Made by a program: the position numbers and the translations under genes
NCBI GenBank assembly: GCA_965233705.1
Contig: CBDDTF010000003.1
Span: forward strand, 1,054,001 to 1,118,000
Length of the DNA stretch: 64,000 nucleotides
Source of the DNA: Algihabitans sp965233705
Lineage (GTDB): Bacteria > Pseudomonadota > Alphaproteobacteria > Kiloniellales > DSM-21159
Reading direction: 5' to 3'
Shown here: in pieces, positions 35,201 through 43,090 of the stretch
How positions within the stretch are numbered: position 1 is the first letter of the stretch
Layout of the letters: the number at the start of each line of letters is the position of its first letter
The notes under the pieces: model-generated
Database searches by the model: none
Told to the model about the DNA's origin: nothing
What the model saw: only the letters and a program-made list of their open reading frames with translations

Positions 35201-35788
35201 CTCCAGCTCGTCGCCGAAGAAGTCGAGGCGCAGCGGCTGCTCGCTGCCCGGCGGGAAGACGTCGAGAATGCCGCCGCGCAGGGCGTATTCGCCCGGCTCG
35301 CCGACGGTCTCGACGCGCAGGTAGCCGTTGTCGGCGAAGAAGGCGGTGAGCTGCTCGACCGCCAGCCGGTCGCCGGGCTTGGCCTCCAGGCTGCGGCCGG
35401 CCAGAGCGTCGCGCGGCGGCAGGCGCTGGATCAGCGCGTTGACCGTGGTCACCACCACCAGCCCCTTGGTGCCGGTGGCCTGGGTCTGCGGCCCGCCCGA
35501 CAGCAGCCGCGCCAGGGTCGCCAGGCGCCGCGCGACGATGTCGCGGTGCGGGCTCACCCGGTCGTAGGGCAGGCAGTCCCAGGCCGGAAAGGTCAGGACC
35601 TCGGCGCGCGGCGCGAAGAAGGCCAGCGCGTCGGCCAGCCGGGTCATGCGCTGGTCGTCGCGGGCGACGTGCAGGTGCGCGCGCGTCGGTTCGGCGTCCA
35701 GCGCCTGGGCGATCAGCAGGGCGTCGAACCCCTCGGGCGCGTTGACGATCTGGCGTCGCCCGGGGGCACTCAAAGCGGTGTGAAGCAA
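32261..35788 (-). CDS. mfd: Transcription-repair coupling factor
   Basis: 1175 residues. Mfd displaces RNA polymerase stalled at lesions and recruits UvrA. Order seen: UvrB-like N-terminal part (EGFDALLIAQALDAE, FPAWDCLPYDRVSPH, GGILDVFPPGSEQPLRLDFF), the RNA polymerase-interacting domain (HVDFGIGRYEGLETL), SF2 translocase with Walker A GDVGFGKTEVALRAA, IVDEEQHFGVKQ, TATPIPRTL, NIVESGLDIP and QLRGRIGRGKQRGYAY, then the TRCF C-terminal domain. The start is a TTG at 35788; an in-frame stop three codons upstream rules out anything longer, and no ATG fits. Follows sdhE by 32 bases. Confidence 0.95.
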   Translation of the reverse strand: MLHTALSAPGRRQIVNAPEGFDALLIAQALDAEPTRAHLHVARDDQRMTRLADALAFFAPRAEVLTFPAWDCLPYDRVSPHRDIVARRLATLARLLSGGPQTQATGTKGLVVVTTVNALIQRLPPRDALAGRSLEAKPGDRLAVEQLTAFFADNGYLRVETVGEPGEYALRGGILDVFPPGSEQPLRLDFFGDELESLRSFDPLTQISSGKLAGAAARLSLKPVSEVLLEADSIERFRSGYRRAFGAQTGGDPLYESVSEGRPHPGMEHWLPLFYERLDTLFDYLPEARVTLDHQAEETKDTRLETVADFHDARQSLGRAEAATAGVYNALPPDALYLTAQEWGARLEERPSGDFSPFAAPEELAGVVDAGGRRAPDFAGARTGGESKLYDAVKAYVAEEEAAGRRVLLVGYSRGSRDRLAHVLADHGLTPQTPVETWGAARQLPVGTLGLVSLTLERGFGTADLSVLTETDILGERIARAPARRRRPENFLTEVSTLGEGDHVVHVDFGIGRYEGLETLDIGGAAHDCLQVVYHGGDKLYVPVENIEVLSRYGGEEGSIELDRLGQGGWQARKARVKERIREMADQLINIAAERELRKSEPVGRPEGLYEEFAARFPYPETDDQLRAIEDTLADLNSGKPMDRLVCGDVGFGKTEVALRAAFVAVMNGHQVAITVPTTLLARQHHATVKERFAGLPVRIAQLSRLVTPKEASAVKKELEAGSIDIVVGTHALLSDSVKFKDLGLMIVDEEQHFGVKQKERLKQLRAEVHVLTLTATPIPRTLQLALAGVKEMSLIATPPVDRLAVRTFVLPYDPVVVREAILREYHRGGQSFYVCPRVEDLEELEERLAKLVPEVKVAVAHGRMAPSRLEETMTAFIDRKYDVLLSTNIVESGLDIPTANTMVIHRADMFGLAQLYQLRGRIGRGKQRGYAYLTLPPGRILSSSAEKRLHVMQTLDTLGAGFTLASHDMDIRGAGNLLGEEQSGHVKEVGIELYQQMLEEAVAAARERSGDGAGEAQAGGETWTPQINLGTAVLIPESYVRDLHVRLGLYRRLSQLVDKAEIDAFAAELVDRFGPLPEEVQNLLDVIAIKRLCRDAGVEKVDAGPKGAVVAFRGDEFPNPQGLVRFIQAQAGTVKLRPDHKLVYKRAWESPAQRMRGVRRLLEALGKAAASKAA

Positions 35789-35820
35789 GGGTCGTTACCG
35801 AAACAGCTTGAGGTCTGCGG

Positions 35821-36111
35821 TCAGCCGGCAGCCGGTTTGAACGGGTGCGCGCGCATCAGGCGCATGACGTCGTGGTCGAGGTCGGCCGGCGGGTCGGCCC
35901 GGCCGGTCATCCAGGCATAGAGATCGGGGTCCGACTCCAGCAGCAGCCCCTCGAAGCGGTCGAGCTGCACCGACTCGAAGCGCGCGAGATGGGCGTCGGC
36001 GAAGCCGCCGACCAGCAGGTCCATCTCGCGGGTGCCCCGGTGCCAGGCCCGGAAGCGCAGGCGCTTGCGGCGAATCTCGACGCTTTCGCCGGCGGCTTTC
36101 GTCTCTTGCAT
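35821..36111 (-). CDS. sdhE: Succinate dehydrogenase assembly factor SdhE
   Basis: 96 residues of the SdhE/Sdh5 (DUF339) family, which helps flavinylate SdhA. The RGxxE hallmark is present in RAWHRGTREMDLLVG (about 21-35), followed by the helical QLDRFEGLLLESDPDLYAWM. Position directly ahead of mfd and divergent from recG is a common alphaproteobacterial arrangement. Confidence 0.93.
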   Translation of the reverse strand: MQETKAAGESVEIRRKRLRFRAWHRGTREMDLLVGGFADAHLARFESVQLDRFEGLLLESDPDLYAWMTGRADPPADLDHDVMRLMRAHPFKPAAG

Positions 36112-36231
36112 GTCGTCCTCGTCCTTCTCGGCGCTAGGATATAAACCGCTCGGGTGCGGCTGTCAGCGCCGGAAGGCGCCCGAGCGTCCGTGCCCCTTTT
36201 CCTTTCGCTCTTCCTGGGCCAAGAAGCTCGC

Positions 36232-38313
36232 GTGCGGCCGACGATCCTCAACCCCCTCTTCGCGGAAATCACCGCCCTGCCCGGCGTCGGGCCGCGGCTG
36301 GCCAAGCTGTTCGCGAAGCTGGCCGGACCGCGGGTGCTCGACCTCTGCTGGCACCTGCCTTCCGGCCTGATCGACCGCTCCTATCAGCCCCGCCTGGCCG
36401 AGGCCGAGATCGGCCGGGTGGCGACGGTCACCGTCACGGTGCTGGGGCACGAGCCGGGGCGCAGCAGCCGCCAGCCGCTGCGCGTGCGCTGCGAGGACGC
36501 CACCGCGCCGCTGGACCTGGTGTTCTTCCACGCCAAGCCCGAGTGGATCGCCCGTCAGCTCCCGGTCGGCGAGACCCGGGTGGTCAGCGGCCGGATCGAG
36601 GCCTACGCCAGCCACCTGCAGATGGTGCACCCGGACTACATCGCCAGCCCGGCCGAGAAGGACAGCCTGGCCGGCGTCGAGCCGGTCTATCCCCTGACCG
36701 CCGGGCTGACCCCGAAGACCGTTGCCAAGGCGGCCCAGACGGCCGTCGACCGCGCGCCCGCGCTGCCCGAGTGGCTCGATCCCGCGCTGCAGCGCCAGCG
36801 CCGCTGGCCGGACTGGCGCGCCGCCCTGCGGGCCGCGCACGCCCCCGAGTCGCAGGCCGACCTGCAGCCCGAGGCGCCGGCGCGCCAGCGCCTCGCCTAC
36901 GACGAGCTGCTGGCCAACCAGCTCGCCCTGGCCATCGTGCGGCGCACCCAGCACAAGGCGCGCGGCCGCGCGGTGCGCGGCGACGGACGCCTGAGCGACC
37001 GGGCACTGGCCGCCCTGCCCTTCGAGCTGACGCCCTCGCAGCGCCAGGCCTGGGCCGAGATCGCCGCCGACATGGCGGCCGAGACCCGCATGCTGCGGCT
37101 GCTGCAGGGCGACGTCGGCAGCGGCAAGACGGTGGTCGCCCTGCTGGCCATGCTGAGCGCGGTCGAGGCCGGCCACCAGGCCGCCCTGATGGCGCCGACC
37201 GAGCTGCTCGCCCGGCAGCACTACGAGACCATCGCGCCGCTGGCCGAGGCGGCCGGCGTCGAGATCCTGATCCTGACCGGGCGCGACAAGGGCAAGGCGC
37301 GCGCCCAGGCGCTGGCCCGGCTGGCCGACGGCAGCGTCAAGCTGGCGGTCGGCACCCACGCGCTGTTCCAGAAGGAGGTGAGCTTCGCCGACCTGGGCCT
37401 GGCGGTGATCGACGAGCAGCACCGCTTCGGCGTGCACCAGCGCCTCTCCCTGGCGGCCAAGGGCCGCGCCGTCGACGTGCTGGTGATGACCGCCACGCCG
37501 ATCCCGCGCAGCCTGGTGCTGACGGCCTACGGCGACATGGACGCCTCGCGCATCACCGGCAAGCCGCCGGGCCGCCAGCCGGTCGACACCCGCACTCTGC
37601 CGCTGGAGCGCCTGGAGGAGGTGATCGCCGCGGTCGGCCGGCGCATGGCCGCCGGCGCCAAGGTCTACTGGGTCTGCCCCCTGGTCGAGGAGAGCGAGAA
37701 GAGCGACCAGGCCGCCGCCGAGGCGCGCTACGCCGAGCTGGCCGAGCGCTTCCCCGGCAAGGTCGGCCTGGTGCACGGCCGCATGAAGGGGCCGGACAAG
37801 GACGCCGTCATGGCCGGCTTCGCCGAGGGGCCGCTGCGGCTCCTGGTCGCCACCACCGTGATCGAGGTCGGCGTCAACGTGCCCAGCGCCACCGTTATGG
37901 TGATCGAGCAGGCCGAGCGCTTCGGCCTGGCCCAACTCCACCAGCTCCGCGGACGCATCGGCCGCGGCACCGAGAAGTCGACCTGCCTGCTGCTCTACGG
38001 CCAGCCGCTCGGCGAGGTGGCGCGTGAGCGGCTCAAGGTGCTGCGCGAGACCGACGACGGCTTCAAGATCGCCGAGACCGACCTGGAGCTGCGCGGCGCC
38101 GGCGAGCTGCTGGGCACCCGCCAGTCCGGCCTGCCGCAGTTCCGCCTGGCCGACCTGGAGTCCCAGGCCGAGCTGCTGGGCGTGGCGCGCGACGACGCCC
38201 GCCTGATCCTGCAGCGCGACCCCGAGCTGCAAGGCGAGCGCGGCCAGGCCCTGCGCGTGCTGCTCTACCTCTTCGAACGCGACGAGGGCATCCGCACCCT
38301 GCGCTCGGGCTGA
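36232..38313 (+). CDS. recG: ATP-dependent DNA helicase RecG
   Basis: 693 residues from the GTG at 36232 (MRPTILNPLFAEITALPGVG, the typical RecG beginning); an upstream GTG at 36154 would add 26 poorly conserved residues. RecG remodels stalled replication forks and branched DNA. Seen: wedge/OB domain (WHLPSGLIDRS to about residue 180), Walker A GDVGSGKTVVALLAML, IDEQHRFGVHQR, MTATPIPRSL, TTVIEVGVNVP, QLRGRIGRGTEKSTC, and the C-terminal hook region (AETDLELRGAGELLGTRQSG). Ends 5 bases before the convergent DUF502 gene. Confidence 0.95.
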   Translation: MRPTILNPLFAEITALPGVGPRLAKLFAKLAGPRVLDLCWHLPSGLIDRSYQPRLAEAEIGRVATVTVTVLGHEPGRSSRQPLRVRCEDATAPLDLVFFHAKPEWIARQLPVGETRVVSGRIEAYASHLQMVHPDYIASPAEKDSLAGVEPVYPLTAGLTPKTVAKAAQTAVDRAPALPEWLDPALQRQRRWPDWRAALRAAHAPESQADLQPEAPARQRLAYDELLANQLALAIVRRTQHKARGRAVRGDGRLSDRALAALPFELTPSQRQAWAEIAADMAAETRMLRLLQGDVGSGKTVVALLAMLSAVEAGHQAALMAPTELLARQHYETIAPLAEAAGVEILILTGRDKGKARAQALARLADGSVKLAVGTHALFQKEVSFADLGLAVIDEQHRFGVHQRLSLAAKGRAVDVLVMTATPIPRSLVLTAYGDMDASRITGKPPGRQPVDTRTLPLERLEEVIAAVGRRMAAGAKVYWVCPLVEESEKSDQAAAEARYAELAERFPGKVGLVHGRMKGPDKDAVMAGFAEGPLRLLVATTVIEVGVNVPSATVMVIEQAERFGLAQLHQLRGRIGRGTEKSTCLLLYGQPLGEVARERLKVLRETDDGFKIAETDLELRGAGELLGTRQSGLPQFRLADLESQAELLGVARDDARLILQRDPELQGERGQALRVLLYLFERDEGIRTLRSG

Positions 38314-38318
38314 GCGGG

Positions 38319-39791
38319 TCAGCGCCCGCCCGAGACCATGCCCAGCGGGTCGGAGAGTTCGCGGCCGATGGCGGTGCCGCGGTCGCCGGCGCGGCGGTCG
38401 GGCGGCGTGACGATGCCGCCGGAGACCACCATCTTCAGCCCCTCCTCGACCGACATGTCGAGGTCGGTGATCTCGTCGTAGGGTACGAACAGCAGAAAGC
38501 CGGAGGTCGGATTCGGCGTGGTCGGCAGGAAGACGTTGACCACGTAGTCGTCGGTGATCTCCTGCACGTGGCCCTCCGTCTTGCCGGTGATGAAGCCGAT
38601 CGCCCAGCTCCCGGGGCGCGGATACTGGATCAGCACGCAGTCGCGGAAGGCGTCGGAGCGCGCGGCCAGCACCGTCTCGAGGATCTGCTTGACCGCGCCG
38701 TAGAGGCTGCGCACCACCGGCACGCGGCCCAGCACCCACTCGCTGGTGCGCATCATCCAGCGCCCCAGCCAGCCGGCGGCGAACATGCCGATCACCGTCA
38801 GGCCGACCAGAATGATCGCCAGCCCCAGGCCCGGCAGGCCGAAGGGCAGGAAGCTGTCGGGCTGCCAGGGCGCCGGCAGCAGCGGCGCGACGCGCGCGTC
38901 GACGAAGGAGATGAACTGCCAGGCCAGCCAGAAGGTGATGCCCATCGGCGCGGTGATCAGCACGCCGGCCAGCAGGTAGTTGCGCAGGCGCTGCAGCAGC
39001 CCGGGACGCAGCGAGCGCGCCTCGGCCTGCTCGGCCAGCAGCCGCTGCAGGGCGTCGTCCTGGCTCGGTCGCGCCTCGGCCGGCGGCACCACGATGCCGC
39101 CCGAGACCACCAGCTTGAGCCCCTGCTCCACCGTCATGTCGAGGACGTGCACCTCGTCCTTGGGCAGGAACAGCAGGAAGCCGGTGGTCGGGTTCGGCGT
39201 CGCCGGGACGAAGACGCTGACCAGCGTCTCGTCGGTCAGGCGCTGCACCTCGCCCCCGGTAACGCCGGTGACGAAGCCGATCGCCCAGCAGCCGCGCTGG
39301 GGGTACTCGACCAGCGCCACCTCGCGGAAGGCCTGGCTGCGCTGGGCCAGCACCGTCTCGAAGATCTGCTTGGTGGCGCCGTAGATCGAGCGCACCACCG
39401 GCACCTGGTCGAGCAGCCGCTCGAACAGGCGCATCACCATGCGCCCGGCGATGCCGGTGAACAGCATGCCCACCAGCACCAGGAACAGCAGGGCGAAGAC
39501 CAGCCCCAGGCCGGGCACGCCGAAGGGCAAATAGGTCTCGGGGTTCCAGGGCGCCGGGATCAGCGGCGTGACGTTGGAGTCGACGAAGGCGACGAACTGC
39601 CAGGTCAGCCAGACCGTGATGCCGAGCGGCGCGGTGACCAGCACGCCGGCGAAGAAGTAGTTGCGCAGGCGCAGCGCCAGGCCGGCCCGGCGCGTGCCGC
39701 GCGGCCGCCGGCGTCCGGCCGGGCGCGGCGACGGGCCCGCACCGCGGCCGGCGCCGCCGTTCGGCTTGCGCGGAGGGGGAGAGGTGGTCAT
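38319..39791 (-). CDS. Tandem DUF502 membrane protein fusion
   Basis: 490 residues from the ATG at 39791 (GCAGGAG upstream). Two complete DUF502 units lie in one chain. Unit 1 (about 38-245) begins RLRNYFFAGVLVTAPLGIT and contains VPVVRSIYGATKQIFETVL and WAIGFVTG. Unit 2 (about 266-470) begins RLRNYLLAGVLITAPMGIT with VPVVRSLYGAVKQILETVL and WAIGFITG. Each has two membrane helices and a soluble tail ending in EQGLKLVVSGGIV-type sequence. DUF502 proteins are normally ~200-250 residues with a single unit; this is an internal duplication. The basic Pro/Arg-rich first 35 residues are extra. Function of the family is not established. Confidence 0.85.
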   Translation of the reverse strand: MTTSPPPRKPNGGAGRGAGPSPRPAGRRRPRGTRRAGLALRLRNYFFAGVLVTAPLGITVWLTWQFVAFVDSNVTPLIPAPWNPETYLPFGVPGLGLVFALLFLVLVGMLFTGIAGRMVMRLFERLLDQVPVVRSIYGATKQIFETVLAQRSQAFREVALVEYPQRGCWAIGFVTGVTGGEVQRLTDETLVSVFVPATPNPTTGFLLFLPKDEVHVLDMTVEQGLKLVVSGGIVVPPAEARPSQDDALQRLLAEQAEARSLRPGLLQRLRNYLLAGVLITAPMGITFWLAWQFISFVDARVAPLLPAPWQPDSFLPFGLPGLGLAIILVGLTVIGMFAAGWLGRWMMRTSEWVLGRVPVVRSLYGAVKQILETVLAARSDAFRDCVLIQYPRPGSWAIGFITGKTEGHVQEITDDYVVNVFLPTTPNPTSGFLLFVPYDEITDLDMSVEEGLKMVVSGGIVTPPDRRAGDRGTAIGRELSDPLGMVSGGR

Positions 39792-39838
39792 GGCGCTCCT
39801 GCGGGACGGGACCGGCGGAAGATAGTCTGTCGCCCGGC

Positions 39839-40717
39839 CTAGAAGAAGGCCCGGAGCGCGGCCAGGGTCTCCTCCGGCGCCTCCTCCGGCACGAAGTGGC
39901 CGCAGGGCAGCGCGCGGCCCTCCACCGTCTCCGCCTTGGCGCGCCAGACCGCCAGCACGTCGTAGCTGCGATGCACCACGCCCTTGTCCCCCCACAGCAC
40001 CAGCAGCGGACAGTCGATTCGCGCCGCCGCATCGGCCTCGTCGTGCGCCAGGTCGATGCTGGCGGCGGCGCGGTAGTCCTCGCAGGTGGCGTGGATGCCG
40101 GCGGGGTCGAAGCAGCGCTCGTACTCGGCCAGCGCGCGCGGATCGAAGACCTCCATCCCCGACTTGCCCCAGGCGCCCAGGCAGTGCCGCAGCCAGCCCG
40201 CCGGGTCGGCGCCGATCATGCGCTCCGGCAGGTCGTAGGGCTGGATCAGGAAGAACCAGTGGAAGTAGGCGTTGGCGAAGGCCATGTCGGTCTGGCGGTA
40301 CATGGTCAGGGTCGGCGCGATGTCCATCACGCAGGCCCGCCGCACCCGCTCGGGAAAATCGAGGCAGAGGCGGTGCGCCACCCGCGCCCCGCGGTCGTGG
40401 CCGGCCAGGTTGAAGCGCCCTATGCCCAGGCTGTCCATCACCTCGACCAGCTCGCGGGCCATCGCGCGCTTGGCATAGAGCTCGTGGCCCGCGCCGCCCG
40501 GCGGCTTGGCGCTGTCGCCGTAGCCGCGTAGGTCGGGGCAGATCACCGTGAAGCGCTCGGCCAGGGCCGGCGCCAGGCGATGCCACATGACGTGGGTCTG
40601 GGGATAGCCGTGCAGCAGGACCAGTGGCGGCCCCTCGCCGCCCAGCCGCAGATTGACCTCGCCCGCGCGAGTCACCACGCGGCGCTGCTCGAAACCCGGA
40701 AAGAGTTCAGCCGACAC
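39839..40717 (-). CDS. Alpha/beta hydrolase of the haloacetate dehalogenase type
   Basis: 292 residues from the GTG at 40717 (GCAGGA 8 bases upstream); a longer frame exists without support. Hallmarks: oxyanion segment LVLLHGYPQTHVMWHRL, DLRGYGDSAKP, nucleophile Asp in LAGHDRGARVAHRL, second acid in VMDIAPTLTMYRQTD and catalytic His in PCGHFVPEEAPEE. The DIAPT-MY block and GHDRG elbow are those of fluoroacetate/haloacetate dehalogenases (DehH1) and related epoxide hydrolases. The substrate is inferred only by family; many close relatives lack dehalogenase activity. Confidence 0.85.
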   Translation of the reverse strand: MSAELFPGFEQRRVVTRAGEVNLRLGGEGPPLVLLHGYPQTHVMWHRLAPALAERFTVICPDLRGYGDSAKPPGGAGHELYAKRAMARELVEVMDSLGIGRFNLAGHDRGARVAHRLCLDFPERVRRACVMDIAPTLTMYRQTDMAFANAYFHWFFLIQPYDLPERMIGADPAGWLRHCLGAWGKSGMEVFDPRALAEYERCFDPAGIHATCEDYRAAASIDLAHDEADAAARIDCPLLVLWGDKGVVHRSYDVLAVWRAKAETVEGRALPCGHFVPEEAPEETLAALRAFF

Positions 40718-40860
40718 CTTGTCCTGCCCCGTTCCGCGCCCGCGTCGCGAGCGCGCTGCCGCGGCCCGTCCGCCGCAGTGCAGCACAGCCTAGACCGGAT
40801 CGCGGCCGGTTGGAATCGCTTCCTGAGCGCGGGCTGCGGCGCTTTCCCTGCGCCTGAAAC

Positions 40861-40890
40861 GCGAAACGGCGCCCCGCTGGGGGCGCCGTG
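40861..40890 (-). terminator. Terminator of the tRNA-Leu pair
   Basis: Perfect 10-bp stem (40866-40875 with 40880-40889), GCTG loop, and on the minus strand a short T-rich tail (GTTTCG) after the stem. It follows tRNA-Leu(CAG) in the direction of transcription. Confidence 0.75.
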
Positions 40891-40924
40891 CTTCACGTCT
40901 CTTCCCCGTTTCGGGGGAGCGAGA

Positions 40925-41011
40925 TGGTGCGGCTGAGTGGACTCGAACCACCACGGCCTCTCGGCCACAGGTACCTGAAACCTGCGCGTCTACCAATTCC
41001 GCCACAGCCGC
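40925..41011 (-). tRNA. tRNA-Leu(CAG)
   Basis: 87-nt class II tRNA with long variable arm. Acceptor GCGGCTG/CAGCCGC, anticodon loop TTCAGGT (CAG), variable stem GGCCGAGAGGCC-like, T-loop TTCGAGT, discriminator A and encoded CCA (40925-40927). Confidence 0.97.
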
Positions 41012-41075
41012 AATCTCGTGGCGTCGGCAGCCCCTCTGTCGGAGCCAGTCGCGGGACCCGTTCCCGGCGAGGCGG

Positions 41076-41162
41076 TGGTGCGGCTGAGAGGACTTGAACC
41101 TCCACGGGGTTTCCCCCACAGCGCCCTCAACGCTGCGCGTCTACCAATTCCGCCACAGCCGC
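41076..41162 (-). tRNA. tRNA-Leu(GAG)
   Basis: 87-nt class II tRNA; acceptor GCGGCTG/CAGCCGC, anticodon loop TTGAGGG (GAG), variable arm GGGGGAAACCCC-like, T-loop TTCAAGT, discriminator A and encoded CCA. Nearly identical acceptor and D arms to the neighbouring tRNA-Leu indicate duplication; the 64-base gap and shared terminator suggest one transcript. Confidence 0.97.
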
Positions 41163-41265
41163 GCGGGTCCTGCAAACAGCCCGAAGCCGGACTGCCGAGG
41201 CGTCCGAACCGGTGCGGGTGCCGCCCCGGCCGAACGAGATGCGCTATCTAGCGCGTTCGCCCGCA

Positions 41266-41294
41266 CCGCACAAGGGTCCTGTGCGGGAAATTTT
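41266..41294 (+). promoter_or_regulatory. Hairpin ahead of the small membrane gene
   Basis: CCGCACA (41266-41272) pairs with TGTGCGG (41280-41286) around a 7-base loop, followed by GAAATTTT. It lies between the tRNA promoter side and the plus-strand gene at 41357; it may be a terminator for incoming plus-strand transcription. Confidence 0.35.
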
Positions 41295-41356
41295 CACAGT
41301 TCCCTCCGCCCCCGGCGCTGGAGCGGGCAAACGCCTGTGCCTATAGTCCGCGCGTG

Positions 41357-41680
41357 ATGCGAAACCTTCTGATCGGCGCCGGCCTGTTCGGCATCCTGGC
41401 CCTGTCCTCCTACTTCGCGGTGGTCACCTGGATCGACCTGGGCGAGGTCTCGCTCGGCTGGTTCGGCTGGCTGATGCTGGGGCTCGGCTCGCTCCTGACC
41501 GTCGCCCTGGGCGGCGGCCTGATGGCGCTGGTGTTCTACTCCGCCCGGCGCGGCCACGACGACGCGCATCACGACCAGAGCGTCTTCCGTGCGCCGAGTC
41601 GCGCGGAGGAGCCCGCCCCGGACGACAAACCGGACGACGAAGACGAGGCCGGCGGACGCGACGGGAGCCGGCGGCGGTGA
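41357..41680 (+). CDS. Small membrane protein of unknown function
   Basis: 107 residues. Two hydrophobic helices (LLIGAGLFGILALSSYFAVV, about 4-24, and LGWFGWLMLGLGSLLTVALG, about 33-52, continuing to ALVFYSARRG) and a charged, disordered tail rich in Asp, Glu and Arg. No family recognised. A GTG at 41354 is an alternative start. Its TGA overlaps the GTG of the glycosyltransferase by 4 bases (GTGA), so the two are translationally coupled and may act together at the membrane. Confidence 0.6.
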   Translation: MRNLLIGAGLFGILALSSYFAVVTWIDLGEVSLGWFGWLMLGLGSLLTVALGGGLMALVFYSARRGHDDAHHDQSVFRAPSRAEEPAPDDKPDDEDEAGGRDGSRRR

Positions 41681-42747
41681 CCGAGCTGGCGCGCCACCCG
41701 CGCGAGGAGCGTCCCCTGCGGGTTCTGCAGGTCATGGCCGGCGCCCGCCACGGCGGCGCCGAGACCTTCTTCGTGACCCTGACCCTGGCGCTGCAGCGGG
41801 CCGGAGTGGTGCAGGAGGCGGCGATTCGCCCCCACCCCGAGCGGCTGGGCGCGCTGCGCGCCGCCGGCGTGCCGATCACGCCGCTGCGGCTGGGCGGCCC
41901 GCTGGACCTGGTCTCGCCCTGGCGGTTGCGGCGGGTCGCCGCGCGCTTCCGGCCCGACCTCTGCCTGACCTGGATGGAGCGGGCCAGCGCGCGCATGCCG
42001 CGCGGCCCCTACCTCACCGTCGGGCGAATCGGCGGCTACTACAAGCCCCGGTACTTCCGGACCTGCGACCACCTGGCCTGCATCACCCCGAAGCTGGTCG
42101 AGCGCATGGTCGGATTCGGCTGGCCGGTCGAGCGGGTGCACTTCCTGCCCAACTTCACCGAGGTGCAGGCGCAGCCGCCGGTCTCCCGCGCCGCGCTCGA
42201 CACCCCGGCGCAGGCCCCGGTGCTGCTCAGCCTGGCGCGGCTGCACCCGAACAAGGGGCTGGACCTGCTGCTGCGCGCGCTGGAGGCGCTGCCCGGCGTC
42301 TACCTCTGGCTGGCCGGCGAAGGGCCGCAGCGCGCCGAGCTGGAGGCCCAAGCCGCCGCCGCCGGCCTGACCGAGCGGGTGCGCTTCCTCGGCTGGCGGG
42401 ACGATCGCAGCGCCCTGCTCGGCGCCAGCGACCTGGTCGTCTTCCCCTCGCGGCAGGAGGGCTTCGGCACGGTGATTCTCGAGGCCTGGGCCCACGGCAA
42501 GCCGCTGGTCGCCGCCGCCGCCGACGGGCCGGCCGGCTTCATCCGGCCGGAGGAGGACGGGCTGCTTGTGCCGGTCGGCTCGGTCGAGGCTCTGCGCGCG
42601 GCGCTGGCCCGCGTGCTCGCGGACCCCGCCCTGGGCCACCGTCTGGCCGCGGCCGGGCGGACGCGCTACCTGCGCGAGTTCACCGAGGCCGCCGGGGTCG
42701 CACGCACCCTCTCGCTGTTCCGCGACCTGCTGCAAGCGCCGCGCTGA
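41677..42747 (+). CDS. Glycosyltransferase family 4 (GT-B)
   Basis: 356 residues from the overlapping GTG. N-terminal Rossmann domain with the donor-site glycine loop MAGARHGGAETFF, C-terminal domain PVLLSLARLHPNKGLDLLLRAL, WLAGEGPQRAEL, GWRDDRSALLGASDLVVFPS and the nucleotide-sugar E(x7)E region EGFGTVILEAWAHGKPLVA, then RPEEDGLLVPVGSVEALRAAL. This is a retaining GT4 transferase of the kind that builds LPS, capsule or glycolipids. There is no polysaccharide cluster nearby, so acceptor and sugar are unknown. Confidence 0.9.
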   Translation: MTELARHPREERPLRVLQVMAGARHGGAETFFVTLTLALQRAGVVQEAAIRPHPERLGALRAAGVPITPLRLGGPLDLVSPWRLRRVAARFRPDLCLTWMERASARMPRGPYLTVGRIGGYYKPRYFRTCDHLACITPKLVERMVGFGWPVERVHFLPNFTEVQAQPPVSRAALDTPAQAPVLLSLARLHPNKGLDLLLRALEALPGVYLWLAGEGPQRAELEAQAAAAGLTERVRFLGWRDDRSALLGASDLVVFPSRQEGFGTVILEAWAHGKPLVAAAADGPAGFIRPEEDGLLVPVGSVEALRAALARVLADPALGHRLAAAGRTRYLREFTEAAGVARTLSLFRDLLQAPR

Positions 42748-42756
42748 GCCGCCGCC

Positions 42757-42786
42757 CCATTGCGCGCGGGCCCATTGCGCGCGAGC
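42757..42786. repeat. Two tandem 15-bp repeats after the glycosyltransferase gene
   Basis: CCATTGCGCGCGGGC and CCATTGCGCGCGAGC in direct tandem, 9 bases after the stop codon. Confidence 0.75.
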
Positions 42787-42845
42787 CCGCGAGGCCGCAT
42801 GATCGCCGCCGCCAAGCAAGAAGAACCCACCGGGGGGACGTTGAC

Positions 42846-43040
42846 GTGGACATCATCGTGTTTCTGGAGTCGGGCGGCACGCTGCTGCTTGCCGGCCTCA
42901 TCGTCGCCTTCGCCGTCGCCCGCAAGAAGGCGGGCGGCGCGAACTGGCCGCGCTCGCTGGTGGTCGCCAACGCCCTGGTCATCTCCGTGGTCGGCCTGAG
43001 CGCCCTCGGCCTCGTGCTGCTGATCAGCAGCTTCGCCTGA
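42846..43040 (+). CDS. Tiny two-helix membrane protein
   Basis: 64 residues from a GTG with GGGGGGA 7 bases upstream. Two helices (GGTLLLAGLIVAFAVARKK, about 10-28, and LVVANALVISVVGLSALGLV, about 38-57) with a positively charged loop between. No family recognised. Support comes from the ribosome site, hydrophobic pattern and codon-position GC bias; a chance frame cannot be excluded. It follows the glycosyltransferase by 98 bases and is convergent with the ParA-cassette genes. Confidence 0.5.
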   Translation: MDIIVFLESGGTLLLAGLIVAFAVARKKAGGANWPRSLVVANALVISVVGLSALGLVLLISSFA

Positions 43041-43090
43041 CCGGCCCCGCCGGCCGGGGGCCCGGCTGTGCGCGCGGCTCAGACTCCGCT

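Noticed and set aside
32366..35920. Long plus-strand open frame (~1180 codons) over mfd
   Set aside because: Shadow of mfd codon bias; no domain or ribosome site. Similar shadows over gyrA, parE, glnA and the importer genes were also dropped.
39839..40717. Firm assignment as fluoroacetate dehalogenase
   Set aside because: The catalytic motifs match, but the same motifs occur in epoxide hydrolases and other esterases, and no halo-organic pathway genes are near.
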